A stretch of 64,000 bases of DNA, from the NCBI GenBank assembly GCA_965219305.1, contig OZ244725.1, positions 3,596,001 through 3,660,000 on the forward strand. Reading direction: 5' to 3'. The notes beneath the pieces are model-generated. The model saw nothing but the letters and a program-made list of their open reading frames with translations, did not search any database and had not been told where the DNA came from. The position numbers and the translations under genes were made by a program. This DNA is from DATHTS01 sp965219305 (GTDB lineage: Bacteria > Acidobacteriota > Blastocatellia > Pyrinomonadales > Pyrinomonadaceae). Positions 8,740-17,179 of the stretch are shown here, piece after piece (position 1 is the stretch's first letter; each line of letters opens with the position of its first letter).

Positions 8740-8785
8740 TATTTTTTGAAGGACTTGCAGATGATTTGATCTGTGAGTCTTTTTT

Positions 8786-9661
8786 TTATTGTGCGGCTGT
8801 GAAAATGCTGGGTGATTGATAAGTTACGCCGAAGGTTATGCCGGAGCGTGGGCTGAATCTTGTTAAGCCGAAGATTGCGGCGGTGTCAAATGTCAGATTA
8901 GAAGCCTTGATCTGTGTGCCGACGCGGAATTGGCTGAGGCTTTCCGTGCCGAGCGGCGCATTTCCCGAACGAGTATTGACGCGACCGTTTACTTCGCTGA
9001 CGATGTTTATGTTGTCGGTTACGCGGTAAACTCCCGCTACGCCGTAAAGCAGAACGTCGTTTTGCGTAAATTGTGCGAGCGGCGCAGTTAAAATTCCGAT
9101 TCCGATGTTGCCGTAAGCGTTAAAACGCGACGCGTTGTTTTTATTGCGGCTGCCGAATTTTTTGCCGAGCAGAATTTTTCCGAAAACATTTATTTGGTTC
9201 GTGCCGATGCCGCGCGCCTGATCGGTGTTGGGAAGTTGAAAACCGAGTTTTATGCCGACGGCAGGCAGAAGGTTTGTTTCGTTTTTAAGTTTTATCTTGG
9301 TTGAAATTGTAAAATCGCCATTGTCGTTAGTCGAGTTTCCGTCAATATTTAACGGAATCGGCGATGGATTCAATGCCGAATTGATGGCGACAAAGTCCTG
9401 AATTACGCCTTCGACCTGAATTTCGACATTTTTTGCAAATCCGATGCGGATGCGCGTGTCGCCGACTCTTGTTTGATCGCCCCGCAAACCTGACAGCGGA
9501 AATTTCGAGTTTTGCAAGAAATCAACTCCGACCGCAACATTTACCGAGCCTTCCGGCGTGATGTCAACGTCGTCGGTCAAAAGCGGACGCTGTTGTGCGG
9601 CTATGCAGACGACGGCGCACAATATAAACAACATTGAAATGAAAAAAGATTTCCGCATCAC
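8786..9661 (-). CDS. Outer-membrane beta-barrel protein (MetA-pathway/transporter-like)
   Basis: 291 aa with a clear signal peptide (MMRKSFFISMLFILCAVVCIAAQ). The mature part begins RPLLTDDVDITPEGSV and continues as alternating hydrophobic strands with repeated GV, GIG and FG turns, ending VTYQSP, which fits a small outer-membrane barrel of the phenol_MetA_deg type. The substrate is unknown. It is the first chromosomal gene beyond the att site and is transcribed towards the integrated element, with base composition richer in GC than the element. Confidence 0.6.
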   Translation of the reverse strand: MMRKSFFISMLFILCAVVCIAAQQRPLLTDDVDITPEGSVNVAVGVDFLQNSKFPLSGLRGDQTRVGDTRIRIGFAKNVEIQVEGVIQDFVAINSALNPSPIPLNIDGNSTNDNGDFTISTKIKLKNETNLLPAVGIKLGFQLPNTDQARGIGTNQINVFGKILLGKKFGSRNKNNASRFNAYGNIGIGILTAPLAQFTQNDVLLYGVAGVYRVTDNINIVSEVNGRVNTRSGNAPLGTESLSQFRVGTQIKASNLTFDTAAIFGLTRFSPRSGITFGVTYQSPSIFTAAQ

Positions 9662-9804
9662 GAATAACTATTTTGGCATTTACGGCGGCGATTTGTAAAT
9701 CCTTTAATCGTGGTTTGGACTTTGAGGCTGAAAATTGACAAAATAATCGGGTAGCTTTTCTACGACAATTCAGTCAAAAATCGAATTAATTTCAGGAGAT
9801 AATT

Positions 9805-10332
9805 ATGAGCATAGCGCAAAAAGAACAGCAAATGAATTTAGGTCAGATTCTGGCGATGGAATTAACACACGAAGCCGCGACGACGAGAAAATGTCTCGAA
9901 CGGCTTCCGGCGGACAAATTTGATTGGAAACCACACGAAAAATCAATGACGCTCGGACGGCTCGCCGGTCATCTCGTCGAAATGCTTTTATGGGTTAAGG
10001 AAACCGTCGAAAAAGACGAACTCGATTTTGCAAAAGTTGATTACACGCCGAGAGAATACAAAGAAGCGTCGGAACTTGTCGGCGATCTGGACGAAAAACT
10101 AACTGAAATGTCGGAAATTTTAAATAATGCGGCAAACGAAGCGATGAGCGAAAAATGGACGTTAAAAAACGGCGAAGAAGTTTATTTTGAAATGCCGAAA
10201 GCAGCGGTTTTGCGCGGAATGGTGATGAATCACATCGTTCATCATCGCGGTCAGCTTTCGGTCTATATGCGGATGCTCGACATTCCCGTGCCGGGACTTT
10301 ACGGACCTTCGGCGGACGAGCCGACAATGTAA
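9805..10332 (+). CDS. DinB-family protein
   Basis: 175 aa four-helix-bundle protein of the DinB/YfiT superfamily, which bind a metal through three His residues and in many bacteria act as thiol-dependent transferases. The ligands are visible: His in LAGHLVEML (about residue 57) and the pair in HIVHHRGQLSVYMR near residue 147. AGGAGA is placed 6 nt before the ATG. Downstream gene on the same strand is the chlorite-dismutase-like protein. The exact substrate cannot be told from sequence. Confidence 0.85.
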   Translation: MSIAQKEQQMNLGQILAMELTHEAATTRKCLERLPADKFDWKPHEKSMTLGRLAGHLVEMLLWVKETVEKDELDFAKVDYTPREYKEASELVGDLDEKLTEMSEILNNAANEAMSEKWTLKNGEEVYFEMPKAAVLRGMVMNHIVHHRGQLSVYMRMLDIPVPGLYGPSADEPTM

Positions 10333-10443
10333 TTTAGCACTTAGCAATTTGTTTTTCGCTCTTTACGGCGTTTTATTGATGATTAAAGTTTTTATAAAAT
10401 CAAGCAAAGAGCGAAGAACAAAGAATAAAATGCCAAGTAAAAA

Positions 10444-11211
10444 ATGGAAATACTCAATTTTAGTAAAGAAAATCCTGACACATCGAATTTACGTTTGGTT
10501 GACAACGATGAAATTCAGCAATTTCATCAGATCGAAAACCAATTTATCAACTATATTTTTTTTCGCGTAAATTCCGACTGGCGCAAATTGGACGCAGAAA
10601 CTAAGCGAAATTTCAAGGACGAATTTCAGACGGTTTACCGAGAATTTGAACCGGAACTTTTACTTTTCAGTTATTCGCTCGTCGGTTTCGATTCAAAAGC
10701 GGAATTAATGTTCTGGCGCATCGGAAATTCGCTGGATGCGATTCAGGATATGACGGCGAAACTTTACCGGACAAACTTCGGAAGTTACCTGGAAACGGCG
10801 GACAATTATCTGGCGGCGACAAAGAAACATAATTTTGTTTTGCCGAACGGGGACGAAAACGCGAACAATCGCCGGTTCATCGCGGCGGGCGGAAAAAAAT
10901 ATCATTTCGTTTACCCGTGCGCGAAAAACGTTGATCTTTATAAAAAATCGCCCGAAGAACTCGACAAGCTGATCGAAGAAAATTTTATGGTCGGGCGCAA
11001 ATTCAGTAACATAAAAATTCATCTGACGCACGCTTTCGGTTTTAGCGAACAAGAGTATATTATTTCATTTGAAACCGACGAACCGAAGGATTTTCTCGCG
11101 CTCGCCGAAGAGTTGAAAGAAATGCCGAACAGCAAATTTATGATGCGCGGAATGCCTGTTTACACTTGCCGTCAACGCAGTTTAATGGAATGTCTCGATG
11201 CGGTTGGTTAG
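10444..11211 (+). CDS. Chlorite dismutase-family haem protein (HemQ-like)
   Basis: 255 aa protein of the Cld/HemQ family. These haem b proteins include chlorite dismutases and coproheme decarboxylases. Family landmarks: SLVGFDSKAELMFWRIGN in the first ferredoxin-like half; the segment IHLTHAFGFSEQEYIISFET in the second half with the candidate proximal His; and a C-terminal MRGMPVYTC. Whether it makes haem (HemQ) or detoxifies oxidants cannot be settled; the Tyr-rich SYLETADNYLAA segment could hold the catalytic Tyr of coproheme decarboxylases. No haem-pathway genes are adjacent. Confidence 0.8.
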   Translation: MEILNFSKENPDTSNLRLVDNDEIQQFHQIENQFINYIFFRVNSDWRKLDAETKRNFKDEFQTVYREFEPELLLFSYSLVGFDSKAELMFWRIGNSLDAIQDMTAKLYRTNFGSYLETADNYLAATKKHNFVLPNGDENANNRRFIAAGGKKYHFVYPCAKNVDLYKKSPEELDKLIEENFMVGRKFSNIKIHLTHAFGFSEQEYIISFETDEPKDFLALAEELKEMPNSKFMMRGMPVYTCRQRSLMECLDAVG

Positions 11212-11220
11212 TTTTTTTTA

Positions 11221-11325
11221 GTTGACCGAGTTGACTGTAAGTTGACTGAGTTTTAAAGGTTTTAATTCGGTCAACTCGGTCAACATTCAGCTAACTCGGT
11301 CAACATTCAGCTAACTCGGTCAACT
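11221..11325. repeat. Inverted repeat built from GGTCAAC words before acyP
   Basis: GTTGACCGAGTTGAC (11221-11235) pairs with GTCAACTCGGTCAAC (11270-11284). Two more direct copies of AACTCGGTCAACATTCAGCT follow, and the last CGGTCAAC ends six T residues before the acyP ATG. No Shine-Dalgarno is left between. Confidence 0.8.
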
Positions 11326-11330
11326 TTTTT

Positions 11331-11603
11331 ATGATTGCACGACAATATTTTATTTCCGGTCTGGTTCAAGGCGTAGGTTTCAGATTTTTCGCCCAGCGCG
11401 CCGCCGCGCGTCATCAGGTTCGCGGATATATCAAAAATCTTGCCGACGGACGAGTTGAAGCCTTGATCGAAGGCGAAGAAAAATCTGTCAGAGATTTTGC
11501 GGATGATCTGGCGGCGGGACCGAATTATTCGCGCGTCGAAAACATCGAAGAAATAGTTTTAGAGCCGAGCGGTTTATATTCGGCGTTCAGAATAGAAAAA
11601 TAA
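11331..11603 (+). CDS. acyP: Acylphosphatase
   Basis: 90 aa, the normal length of acylphosphatase, which hydrolyses carboxyl-phosphate bonds. The signature GLVQGVGFRFFAQRAA carries the catalytic Arg (GFRF), and YIKNLADGRVEA carries the catalytic Asn. The start codon is directly preceded by heptamer-type inverted repeats rather than a ribosome-binding site. A second repeat hairpin separates it from apt downstream, on the same strand. Confidence 0.93.
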   Translation: MIARQYFISGLVQGVGFRFFAQRAAARHQVRGYIKNLADGRVEALIEGEEKSVRDFADDLAAGPNYSRVENIEEIVLEPSGLYSAFRIEK

Positions 11604-11605
11604 GA

Positions 11606-11682
11606 TCAGTTATCAGTTATCAGTTATCAGTTATCAAAAATCCAAACTGATAACTGGTAACTGATAACTGATAACTGATAAT
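11606..11682. repeat. AGTTATC heptamer hairpin between acyP and apt
   Basis: Four tandem AGTTATC heptamers (11608-11635) face four to five reverse-complement copies (GATAACT, 11648-11680) around a short A-rich loop. The hairpin begins just after the acyP stop and ends 2 bp before the apt ATG. Confidence 0.9.
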
Positions 11683-12204
11683 ATGGAACAATTAAAAAAA
11701 TTAATACGCGAAGTGCCGAATTTTCCGAAAGAAGGCATCAACTTTTACGACATAACGACGCTTTTGCAAAACGGCGACGGTTTTAAACAGACGATTGACG
11801 CTTTGTGCGAACAATTCAAAGACAAGAAAATTGACACCGTGATCGGCATCGAATCGCGCGGTTTTATTTTCGGAACTCCGGTCGCATACAATCTCGGCGC
11901 GGGTTTTATTCCCGTCCGCAAACCGAATAAATTGCCGTGGGACACGGTTTCGGTTTCGTATGATCTCGAATACGGTCAGGACACGGTCGAGATGCACAAG
12001 GACGCGGTCGGCGAAGGTCATAATGTTTTAATTATTGACGATCTTCTCGCCACTGGCGGAACGGCGCGTGCAACTGCCGATCTGATCGAAAAAGTCGGCG
12101 GCAACATTGTCGGAATTTCGTTCGTCATCGAACTTACGTTTTTGAACGGGCGCGAAAAATTAAAGGATTACGACGTGCGTTCTTTGCTGAGTTACGACGA
12201 TTAA
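11683..12204 (+). CDS. apt: Adenine phosphoribosyltransferase
   Basis: 173 aa, normal for Apt, which salvages adenine to AMP using PRPP. The PRPP-binding loop VLIIDDLLATGGTARA (about residues 120-135), the N-terminal VPNFPKEGINFYDITTLL and the GIESRGFIFGTPVA segment are all diagnostic. The ATG follows a heptamer hairpin after 2 nt, with no Shine-Dalgarno. Cytoplasmic. Confidence 0.97.
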   Translation: MEQLKKLIREVPNFPKEGINFYDITTLLQNGDGFKQTIDALCEQFKDKKIDTVIGIESRGFIFGTPVAYNLGAGFIPVRKPNKLPWDTVSVSYDLEYGQDTVEMHKDAVGEGHNVLIIDDLLATGGTARATADLIEKVGGNIVGISFVIELTFLNGREKLKDYDVRSLLSYDD

Positions 12205-12248
12205 CGATTGGACAATCCGAAATCCAAAATCTAAAATCCACCTTGTAT

Positions 12249-12322
12249 GCTTCCGTAGCTCAGTAGGATAGAGCGTTCGCCTCCTAAGTGAAAGGTCGCG
12301 CGTTCGAATCGCGCCGGGAGCA
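12249..12322 (+). tRNA. tRNA-Arg (anticodon CCT)
   Basis: Full cloverleaf: acceptor GCTTCCG/CGGGAGC, D arm GCTCAGTAGGATAGAGC, anticodon stem-loop TTCGC-CTCCTAA-GTGAA with anticodon CCT, and T loop TTCGAAT. CCA is not encoded. The gene reads ACG-unrelated AGG codons for arginine. Confidence 0.95.
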
Positions 12323-12348
12323 TTTTTCTTTTCTCAAAAACGGTTTCT

Positions 12349-13140
12349 ATGAAAATCGTCCGTATCGAAAGCCGCGATAATCAGAAAATCAAACACGCCC
12401 GAAAGGTGCGCGACGGGAAAATTGCGGATTCGATCTTTGTCGAAGGCGTTCGTCTGGCAGATGAAGTTTTGCGAAGCGATGTGAAAATCACGGACGCTTT
12501 TTTTACGACTGATTTTGCAGAAAATTCGATGGATTTTTTAGAGAAAATTGAAAACGCGAATCTTTTTGAAGTTCCCGATAAAATTCTCGCCGCAATTTCC
12601 GACACGAAAACTCCGCAAGGCATCGTTTTAATTTGCGAAAAACCAACAACGGGCAAAGAAATTCTCGAAAAATCATTTAATAAAAATTTTCCGCTCGTCG
12701 TGATGCTTCACGAGATAAATAATCCCGGAAATTTGGGCGCGATTCTCAGAACTTGCGAAGCCGTCGGCGTTTCAAATGTCGTCATCACGAAAAATTCGGC
12801 AGATGCTTTTTCACCGAAATCCCTGCGCGGTTCGATGGGCGCGACGTTACGAATTTCATTATGGACGAACGCCGAGTTTGAAGAAGTTTTGGCTTGGGCG
12901 AAAGAGAAGAATCTTACTTCGATCTGCGCCGATGTAAATTCCGAGACGAGTTTTTGGGAAATTGATTGGAAAAAAACGCGACTGTTAATTTTCGGTTCGG
13001 AAGCGCACGGACTTTCCGAAAAGGAAAGAAATTTGGTTGACGAAAGTTTGATAATTCCGATGGAAAATGAAGTCGAAAGTCTGAATCTCGCGGTTTCGTG
13101 CGCGGTTATTTTGTTTGAAGCAAAGAGAAGTTGGATTTAA
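12349..13140 (+). CDS. TrmH/SpoU-family RNA 2'-O-methyltransferase
   Basis: 263 aa. The N-terminal part (about residues 1-95, ESRDNQKIKHARKVRDG) is a SpoU substrate-binding domain and the C-terminal part is a SPOUT fold with the three motifs: NPGNLGAILRTCEAVG (motif 1), LLIFGSEAHGLS (motif 2) and VESLNLAVSCAVILFE (motif 3, knotted). These enzymes methylate ribose 2'-OH in rRNA or tRNA; the particular target is not known. It follows a tRNA-Arg by 26 bp. Confidence 0.9.
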   Translation: MKIVRIESRDNQKIKHARKVRDGKIADSIFVEGVRLADEVLRSDVKITDAFFTTDFAENSMDFLEKIENANLFEVPDKILAAISDTKTPQGIVLICEKPTTGKEILEKSFNKNFPLVVMLHEINNPGNLGAILRTCEAVGVSNVVITKNSADAFSPKSLRGSMGATLRISLWTNAEFEEVLAWAKEKNLTSICADVNSETSFWEIDWKKTRLLIFGSEAHGLSEKERNLVDESLIIPMENEVESLNLAVSCAVILFEAKRSWI

Positions 13141-13143
13141 ACA

Positions 13144-13190
13144 AATCAATTTCCGAATTGTTGACAATTCGGAAATTGATTCCTTATTTT
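13144..13190. terminator. Bidirectional hairpin terminator
   Basis: An 18-bp perfect stem (13144-13161 with 13164-13181) beginning AATCAATTTCCG sits between the convergent methyltransferase and pepA genes, followed by a T-rich stretch on the plus strand (CCTTATTTT). Confidence 0.8.
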
Positions 13191-13197
13191 ATAAAAA

Positions 13198-14697
13198 CTA
13201 CTGCGATTTTTCGACCAATCTCAGCAAACTACGGACGGCGACCGCCGTCGGACCTTTCGAGTAGTGCGGTTTTGCCGAATCTGCCCAAGCTGTTCCGGCG
13301 ATGTCGAGATGCGCCCATTTCGCTTTGTCAATGAATTCCTGGATGAATACGCCGCCCATAATCGTTCCGGCTTTGCGCGACGGTCCGATGTTTTTAATAT
13401 CGGCAATGTCGGATTTAATTCCGGCGGAATACTCTTCACCGATCGGCAATTGCCAGAAATTTTCCCCGGTTTCTTTGCCGCATTCGATGATGTCGTCAAC
13501 GAGTTCCTGATCGTTGCCCATAATTCCGGTGTTCAAATCGCCGAGCGCGATGATGACCGCGCCGGTTAGTGTCGCCATATCAACGATCTTTGTCGCGCCG
13601 TGTTTTTCGGCGTAAGCGACTGCATCGGCTAAAACCAAACGTCCTTCGGCATCGGTATTTAAAATCTCAATCGTTTTGCCGTTCATCGCCGTTACAACGT
13701 CTGACGGGCGCGAAGCGTTGCCGTCCGGCATATTTTCGACTGCGGCGACAATTCCCATCACGGGAACGGACGGTTTGAGATGTCCGATAGCGCGCATCGT
13801 TCCGAGAACGGTTGCGCCGCCGGTCATATCATATTTCATCGCGTCCATATTTTCGCCCGGTTTGAGGGAAATTCCGCCCGTATCGAACGTGATTCCTTTA
13901 CCGACGAGCGCGAGAAGTTCGCCTTTTTCGCCCGTGCTTTTCTTCGGCTCGTAACGCAGGATAATCATTTTTGACGGCTGCGACGTTCCTTTACCGACCG
14001 AGAGAAGCGAACCCATTCCGAGTTTTTCCATCTTTTCATCGTCGAGAATTTCGCACTTCATTCCGGTATCTTTGGCAATCTTTTTAGCACGATTCGCCAT
14101 TTCCGTCGGCGTTAAAATATTCGGCGGTTCGTTCGCCAGATCGCGCGTAAAATTCATCGAATCGCCGATGATTTCACCGCGTTTCAAACCGTGTTTAATA
14201 TCTTTTTCGTTCGCGCCTTCGATGCACAAAGTAAATCCGTCAACTTCTTTGTCGTTTTTATCTTTCGTTTTATATTTATCGAGTTCAAACTGGCTGGTCA
14301 GAACGCCTTGCATCGCATTTTGTGCGATCTCTTCGGTATCGCCTTTGCAACGCGGCAAAAGCGCGAAGTTTTTTAAATTGCGTTTTCGCAAAAAGCGTGT
14401 CGCCGCGCCGGAAAGTTCCGACACGTTTGATGCTTTATAATCTTTTTCATCGCCGACACCGACTAATAAAAGTCGTCCGGCTTTAACGCCGCCGCCGCCT
14501 CTAAAACGTAAAAGTGCCGTTTCGCCTTTTTTGCCCTTAAATTCTTCTTCTTCCATAACCGAAGCAATTAAACCGCCGGTCATTTTGTCGAAATCATTAA
14601 GTGTTCCGCTCGTCGCTTTTTCGTCCTTAAATACTGCAATCGCCAATGCTTCGACGTTTGCTTCCTGAAATTTTTCCGTTATCGCCTGAGATTTCAT
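13198..14697 (-). CDS. pepA: Leucyl aminopeptidase (M17)
   Basis: 499 aa, the usual length of cytosolic M17 aminopeptidase, a two-zinc hexameric enzyme that removes N-terminal residues from peptides. The signature NTDAEGRLVLADAVAYAE (near residue 345) is present, as are GKGITFDTGGISLKP (with metal-binding Lys and Asp) and KYDMTGGATV. A GAGGAAAA motif stands before the ATG at 14697. smpB follows upstream on the same strand with 57 bp between. Confidence 0.96.
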   Translation of the reverse strand: MKSQAITEKFQEANVEALAIAVFKDEKATSGTLNDFDKMTGGLIASVMEEEEFKGKKGETALLRFRGGGGVKAGRLLLVGVGDEKDYKASNVSELSGAATRFLRKRNLKNFALLPRCKGDTEEIAQNAMQGVLTSQFELDKYKTKDKNDKEVDGFTLCIEGANEKDIKHGLKRGEIIGDSMNFTRDLANEPPNILTPTEMANRAKKIAKDTGMKCEILDDEKMEKLGMGSLLSVGKGTSQPSKMIILRYEPKKSTGEKGELLALVGKGITFDTGGISLKPGENMDAMKYDMTGGATVLGTMRAIGHLKPSVPVMGIVAAVENMPDGNASRPSDVVTAMNGKTIEILNTDAEGRLVLADAVAYAEKHGATKIVDMATLTGAVIIALGDLNTGIMGNDQELVDDIIECGKETGENFWQLPIGEEYSAGIKSDIADIKNIGPSRKAGTIMGGVFIQEFIDKAKWAHLDIAGTAWADSAKPHYSKGPTAVAVRSLLRLVEKSQ

Positions 14698-14753
14698 ATT
14701 TTCCTCTAATTTATTTTTTAATTTTTCCGCAAAAACTTTATATTATCTATAGC

Positions 14754-15215
14754 TTATCTGATACTTTCTTTCAACTGTGCGCGTGTATCTTTATCAATTG
14801 TTTTCTGTTTCAAATCTTCGCGTTTGTCGTATAAATGCTTACCTTTTGCAACTCCGACCTCGATTTTGATGCGCCCGTTCTTCCAGTAAATCCTTGTAAC
14901 GACGAGCGTCATTCCCTTTATCATTACTTCTTTTTCGAGCTTTTCGATCTCTCTTTTGTGAAGCAGAAGTTTTCGGCTTCTGAGTGGTTCGTGATTGTTT
15001 ATGTTGCCGTGTTTATAAGGCGAAATGTGGGCGTTAATCAGCCACACTTCGCCGTCTTTCACCGAAACGTAAGATTCCTTTAACTGAATCCGTCCGCTCA
15101 TAATGCTTTTGACTTCCGTGCCTTGCAAAACCGCGCCCGCTTCGTATTTGTCCAAAATATGATACTCGTGAAAAGCCGTGCGGTTATTTACAATGTCTTT
15201 TTCCGTTGAAGACAT
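14754..15215 (-). CDS. smpB: SsrA-binding protein
   Basis: SmpB, 153 aa from the ATG chosen here; it binds tmRNA and brings it to stalled ribosomes. Hallmarks: NRTAFHEYHILDKYEAGAVLQGTEVKS, ISPYKHGNINNHEP, RSRKLLLHKREI and a basic C-terminal tail ending in a helix. A TTG ten codons upstream (15245) is also open, but the ATG at 15215 matches family length. The tmRNA gene itself is not in the window. Confidence 0.95.
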   Translation of the reverse strand: MSSTEKDIVNNRTAFHEYHILDKYEAGAVLQGTEVKSIMSGRIQLKESYVSVKDGEVWLINAHISPYKHGNINNHEPLRSRKLLLHKREIEKLEKEVMIKGMTLVVTRIYWKNGRIKIEVGVAKGKHLYDKREDLKQKTIDKDTRAQLKESIR

Positions 15216-15269
15216 AAGATACAATTGTGCCTTTCTAAACAACAAACGGCAAGTTTAAATGTGTTGTAA

Positions 15270-15412
15270 CTTATTTATGATTTATGGAATATATTTTGCT
15301 CGAGCTAATCTTCAATAGAACGCGATAATAGTTTCCGCTGACGTACCAGAAAGGAAAGAACAAAAGAAAGCCGACGACTATGACGATTGGAATGACGAGT
15401 AGAATTTTCAGC
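15270..15412 (-). pseudogene. Fragment of a DKNYY-like gene (N-terminal copy)
   Basis: The minus-strand frame MLKILLVIPIVIVVGFLLFF...FPFWYVSGNYYR (47 codons) closely matches the first 34 residues of the gene at 15672-16385, then diverges and stops. At the DNA level the promoter side is also shared (GTAGAATTTTCAGCATAA). It is a truncated paralogue. A further short remnant of the same start region (GTAGAATTTTTAACATAAGA) lies at 15633-15652. Confidence 0.75.
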
Positions 15413-15525
15413 ATAAAAGTTTCGGGAATATGCGATAGCCTATAGCCTACTTCATTTCTCTGATTCGATAATCTTTATATGAGGACGCATAGCCATTCCT
15501 TTCCACCTATATCTTTCCACCTATA

Positions 15526-15629
15526 TAACGTGAGTTCGAGATAAGAAAAACTCCAAAGGTAAGATATACTTAGGTTTAGAAACAAATCAACCAAACCAAA
15601 GGAGTTTTTCTTATCTCGAACTCACGTTA
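15526..15629. repeat. MITE-like element with 29-bp perfect inverted ends
   Basis: TAACGTGAGTTCGAGATAAG (15526 on) and its exact complement (ending 15629) form 29-bp inverted repeats around a 46-bp centre with no gene. It lies between two remnants of DKNYY-like gene starts. No clear target duplication was seen. Related ends (TAACGTCAGTTCGACATAA) lie near 21796 and, inverted, near 21935. Confidence 0.65.
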
Positions 15630-15671
15630 ATTAGTAGAATTTTTAACATAAGAGTTTAAAAAAACGAGAAA

Positions 15672-16385
15672 TTATTGCTCGCTGAACAGTTTCTCCGATT
15701 CGATAATCCTGATATTAGATTTAGTGAAAGGTCTGATTGCTCTTTTAATTTGATACTTGTTATTTTTATCGCTCGCATAGCAATATGTTTCGTCGCACGA
15801 TGTGATTGAGAAGGTTTTAGTGTCCAATTCTTTATTAGCGACAAACAAGTCAACATTCCTATCACCCCATCCGCCCGATTGGTGCATATCTTCGGAAAAT
15901 GAAGCCGTTTTAGAAAAGACGTAAACGCCGTTTTTATCTTTGAAAATATATGCTCCGAGTAATTGCAGGGTTTCCATATCGAAGCTGTCTGCTTCTCCGG
16001 CATTATTTGGTATCTGCTTCAAAATCAAATTACTATATGTCCGCAAATTGTTTTTATCAGCGTAAAATATTTCGCCCGTAATTGCTGCTTGAATCGGTCT
16101 GAAAGTTTTCGGATCAAACCCATCAAGCCGATATTGACTGTAGACGGAAAATCTGTCTTTGGCATAATTATCACCGACATACTCAAAACTTGTCGGATCA
16201 GCCCATTTCACTAAAGTAACTTCTTTGAGAAAATCCGGCGCAGGGAGAAAACCGCCACTTGCTTTACGAATATCGTAAATCAAAAGCAGACCGCGATAAT
16301 AGTTTCCGCCGACGTGCCAAAAAGGAAAGCATAGGAGAAAACTGACGACTAAGATAATTGAAATAATAAGTAGAATTTTCAGCAT
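15672..16385 (-). CDS. Membrane-anchored DKNYY-family-like protein
   Basis: 237 aa. One N-terminal membrane helix (MLKILLIISIILVVSFLLCF) is followed by an extracytoplasmic part. Repeated motifs of the kind YAKDRFSVYSQ...FDPKTFRPI, FYADKNNLRTYS and YIFKDKNGVYVF match the DKNYY repeat family, whose function is unknown. The gene has a degenerate duplicate of its 5' end at 15270-15412. Several Cys residues (CDETYCYASD) may form a disulfide. Confidence 0.6.
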   Translation of the reverse strand: MLKILLIISIILVVSFLLCFPFWHVGGNYYRGLLLIYDIRKASGGFLPAPDFLKEVTLVKWADPTSFEYVGDNYAKDRFSVYSQYRLDGFDPKTFRPIQAAITGEIFYADKNNLRTYSNLILKQIPNNAGEADSFDMETLQLLGAYIFKDKNGVYVFSKTASFSEDMHQSGGWGDRNVDLFVANKELDTKTFSITSCDETYCYASDKNNKYQIKRAIRPFTKSNIRIIESEKLFSEQ

Positions 16386-16496
16386 AAGAGTTTCGGGATA
16401 GGCAGTAAATTGTGGCTTACTTCCATTTCGGAAGTATTTATATTATCGAATTTACAATAAATTAAGTCAACAATTTTTCCATTGGCAAATTTGAGA

Positions 16497-16526
16497 CTTG
16501 CACTTGCCGGTTAAGTTCTAGTATAT
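16497..16526 (+). promoter_or_regulatory. Probable promoter of the SdrD-B-like gene
   Basis: TTGCAC, 18-nt spacer, TATATT; about 55 nt upstream of the ATG at 16581. Confidence 0.45.
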
Positions 16527-17179
16527 TGATACCAAAGATAATCTTTATAAAATTTAATAAGACGGATACTCGGAGAAATTATGTTTCAAATTATTTCTTT
16601 TACTTTACGGACAAAAGTATTTCTTACATTTGCTGCTTTCCTTTTTGTTTTAATTTGTTTTAATTCAATTGAGGCTCGGGAACTCAAAACGGTTCATTTA
16701 CACTTTTTCCGGTTACATATATGAATAATTTCGGTTGCTTTTATTCAAATATGCAGCCGCGAAGTTACACAGTATATACACAGGAAAATTCGGGTGATGC
16801 TCTGGCTGCTTTCGACGGCGGAGTTCCGGTTGGTAGAAATTTAACGGCTTGTGATGAAATTGTCGGGTATGCTACAAAAAAAACTTCTAATGTTCCTACC
16901 AATTTAGCAAATAAACTAACTGTAAATTTTCCCGCGCCGCGTAATATTGAAAACATTTTCGTTATGGGCGAAAGAGGAAAAACTCTTACCGTTACGCTGA
17001 ACGGAATTATATCAGCGTAAGTTACGTTAGAGCCGAATTATTCGGGTGAACCGGGAACTTACGGCAAATACAGTCTTTTCCCTTACGAATTTCCTTTCGG
17101 AAGCACAAATCAGGTGTCGAATATCACAGTTGAAACCTCCGATCCGAATTGGAAATTTTCTATTTATTCGATTTCTTAT

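Noticed and set aside
10349..10570. Short frame upstream of the chlorite-dismutase-like gene
   Set aside because: It overlaps the start of that well-supported gene in another frame and has no family features.
11606..11682. Heptamer arrays as CRISPR
   Set aside because: Units are 7 bp, contiguous, have no spacers and are arranged as inverted halves; no cas genes are present.
15526..15629. 29-bp inverted repeat as a transcription terminator
   Set aside because: The loop is 46 bp and no T run follows the stem, and related ends exist elsewhere, so a mobile repeat is more likely.
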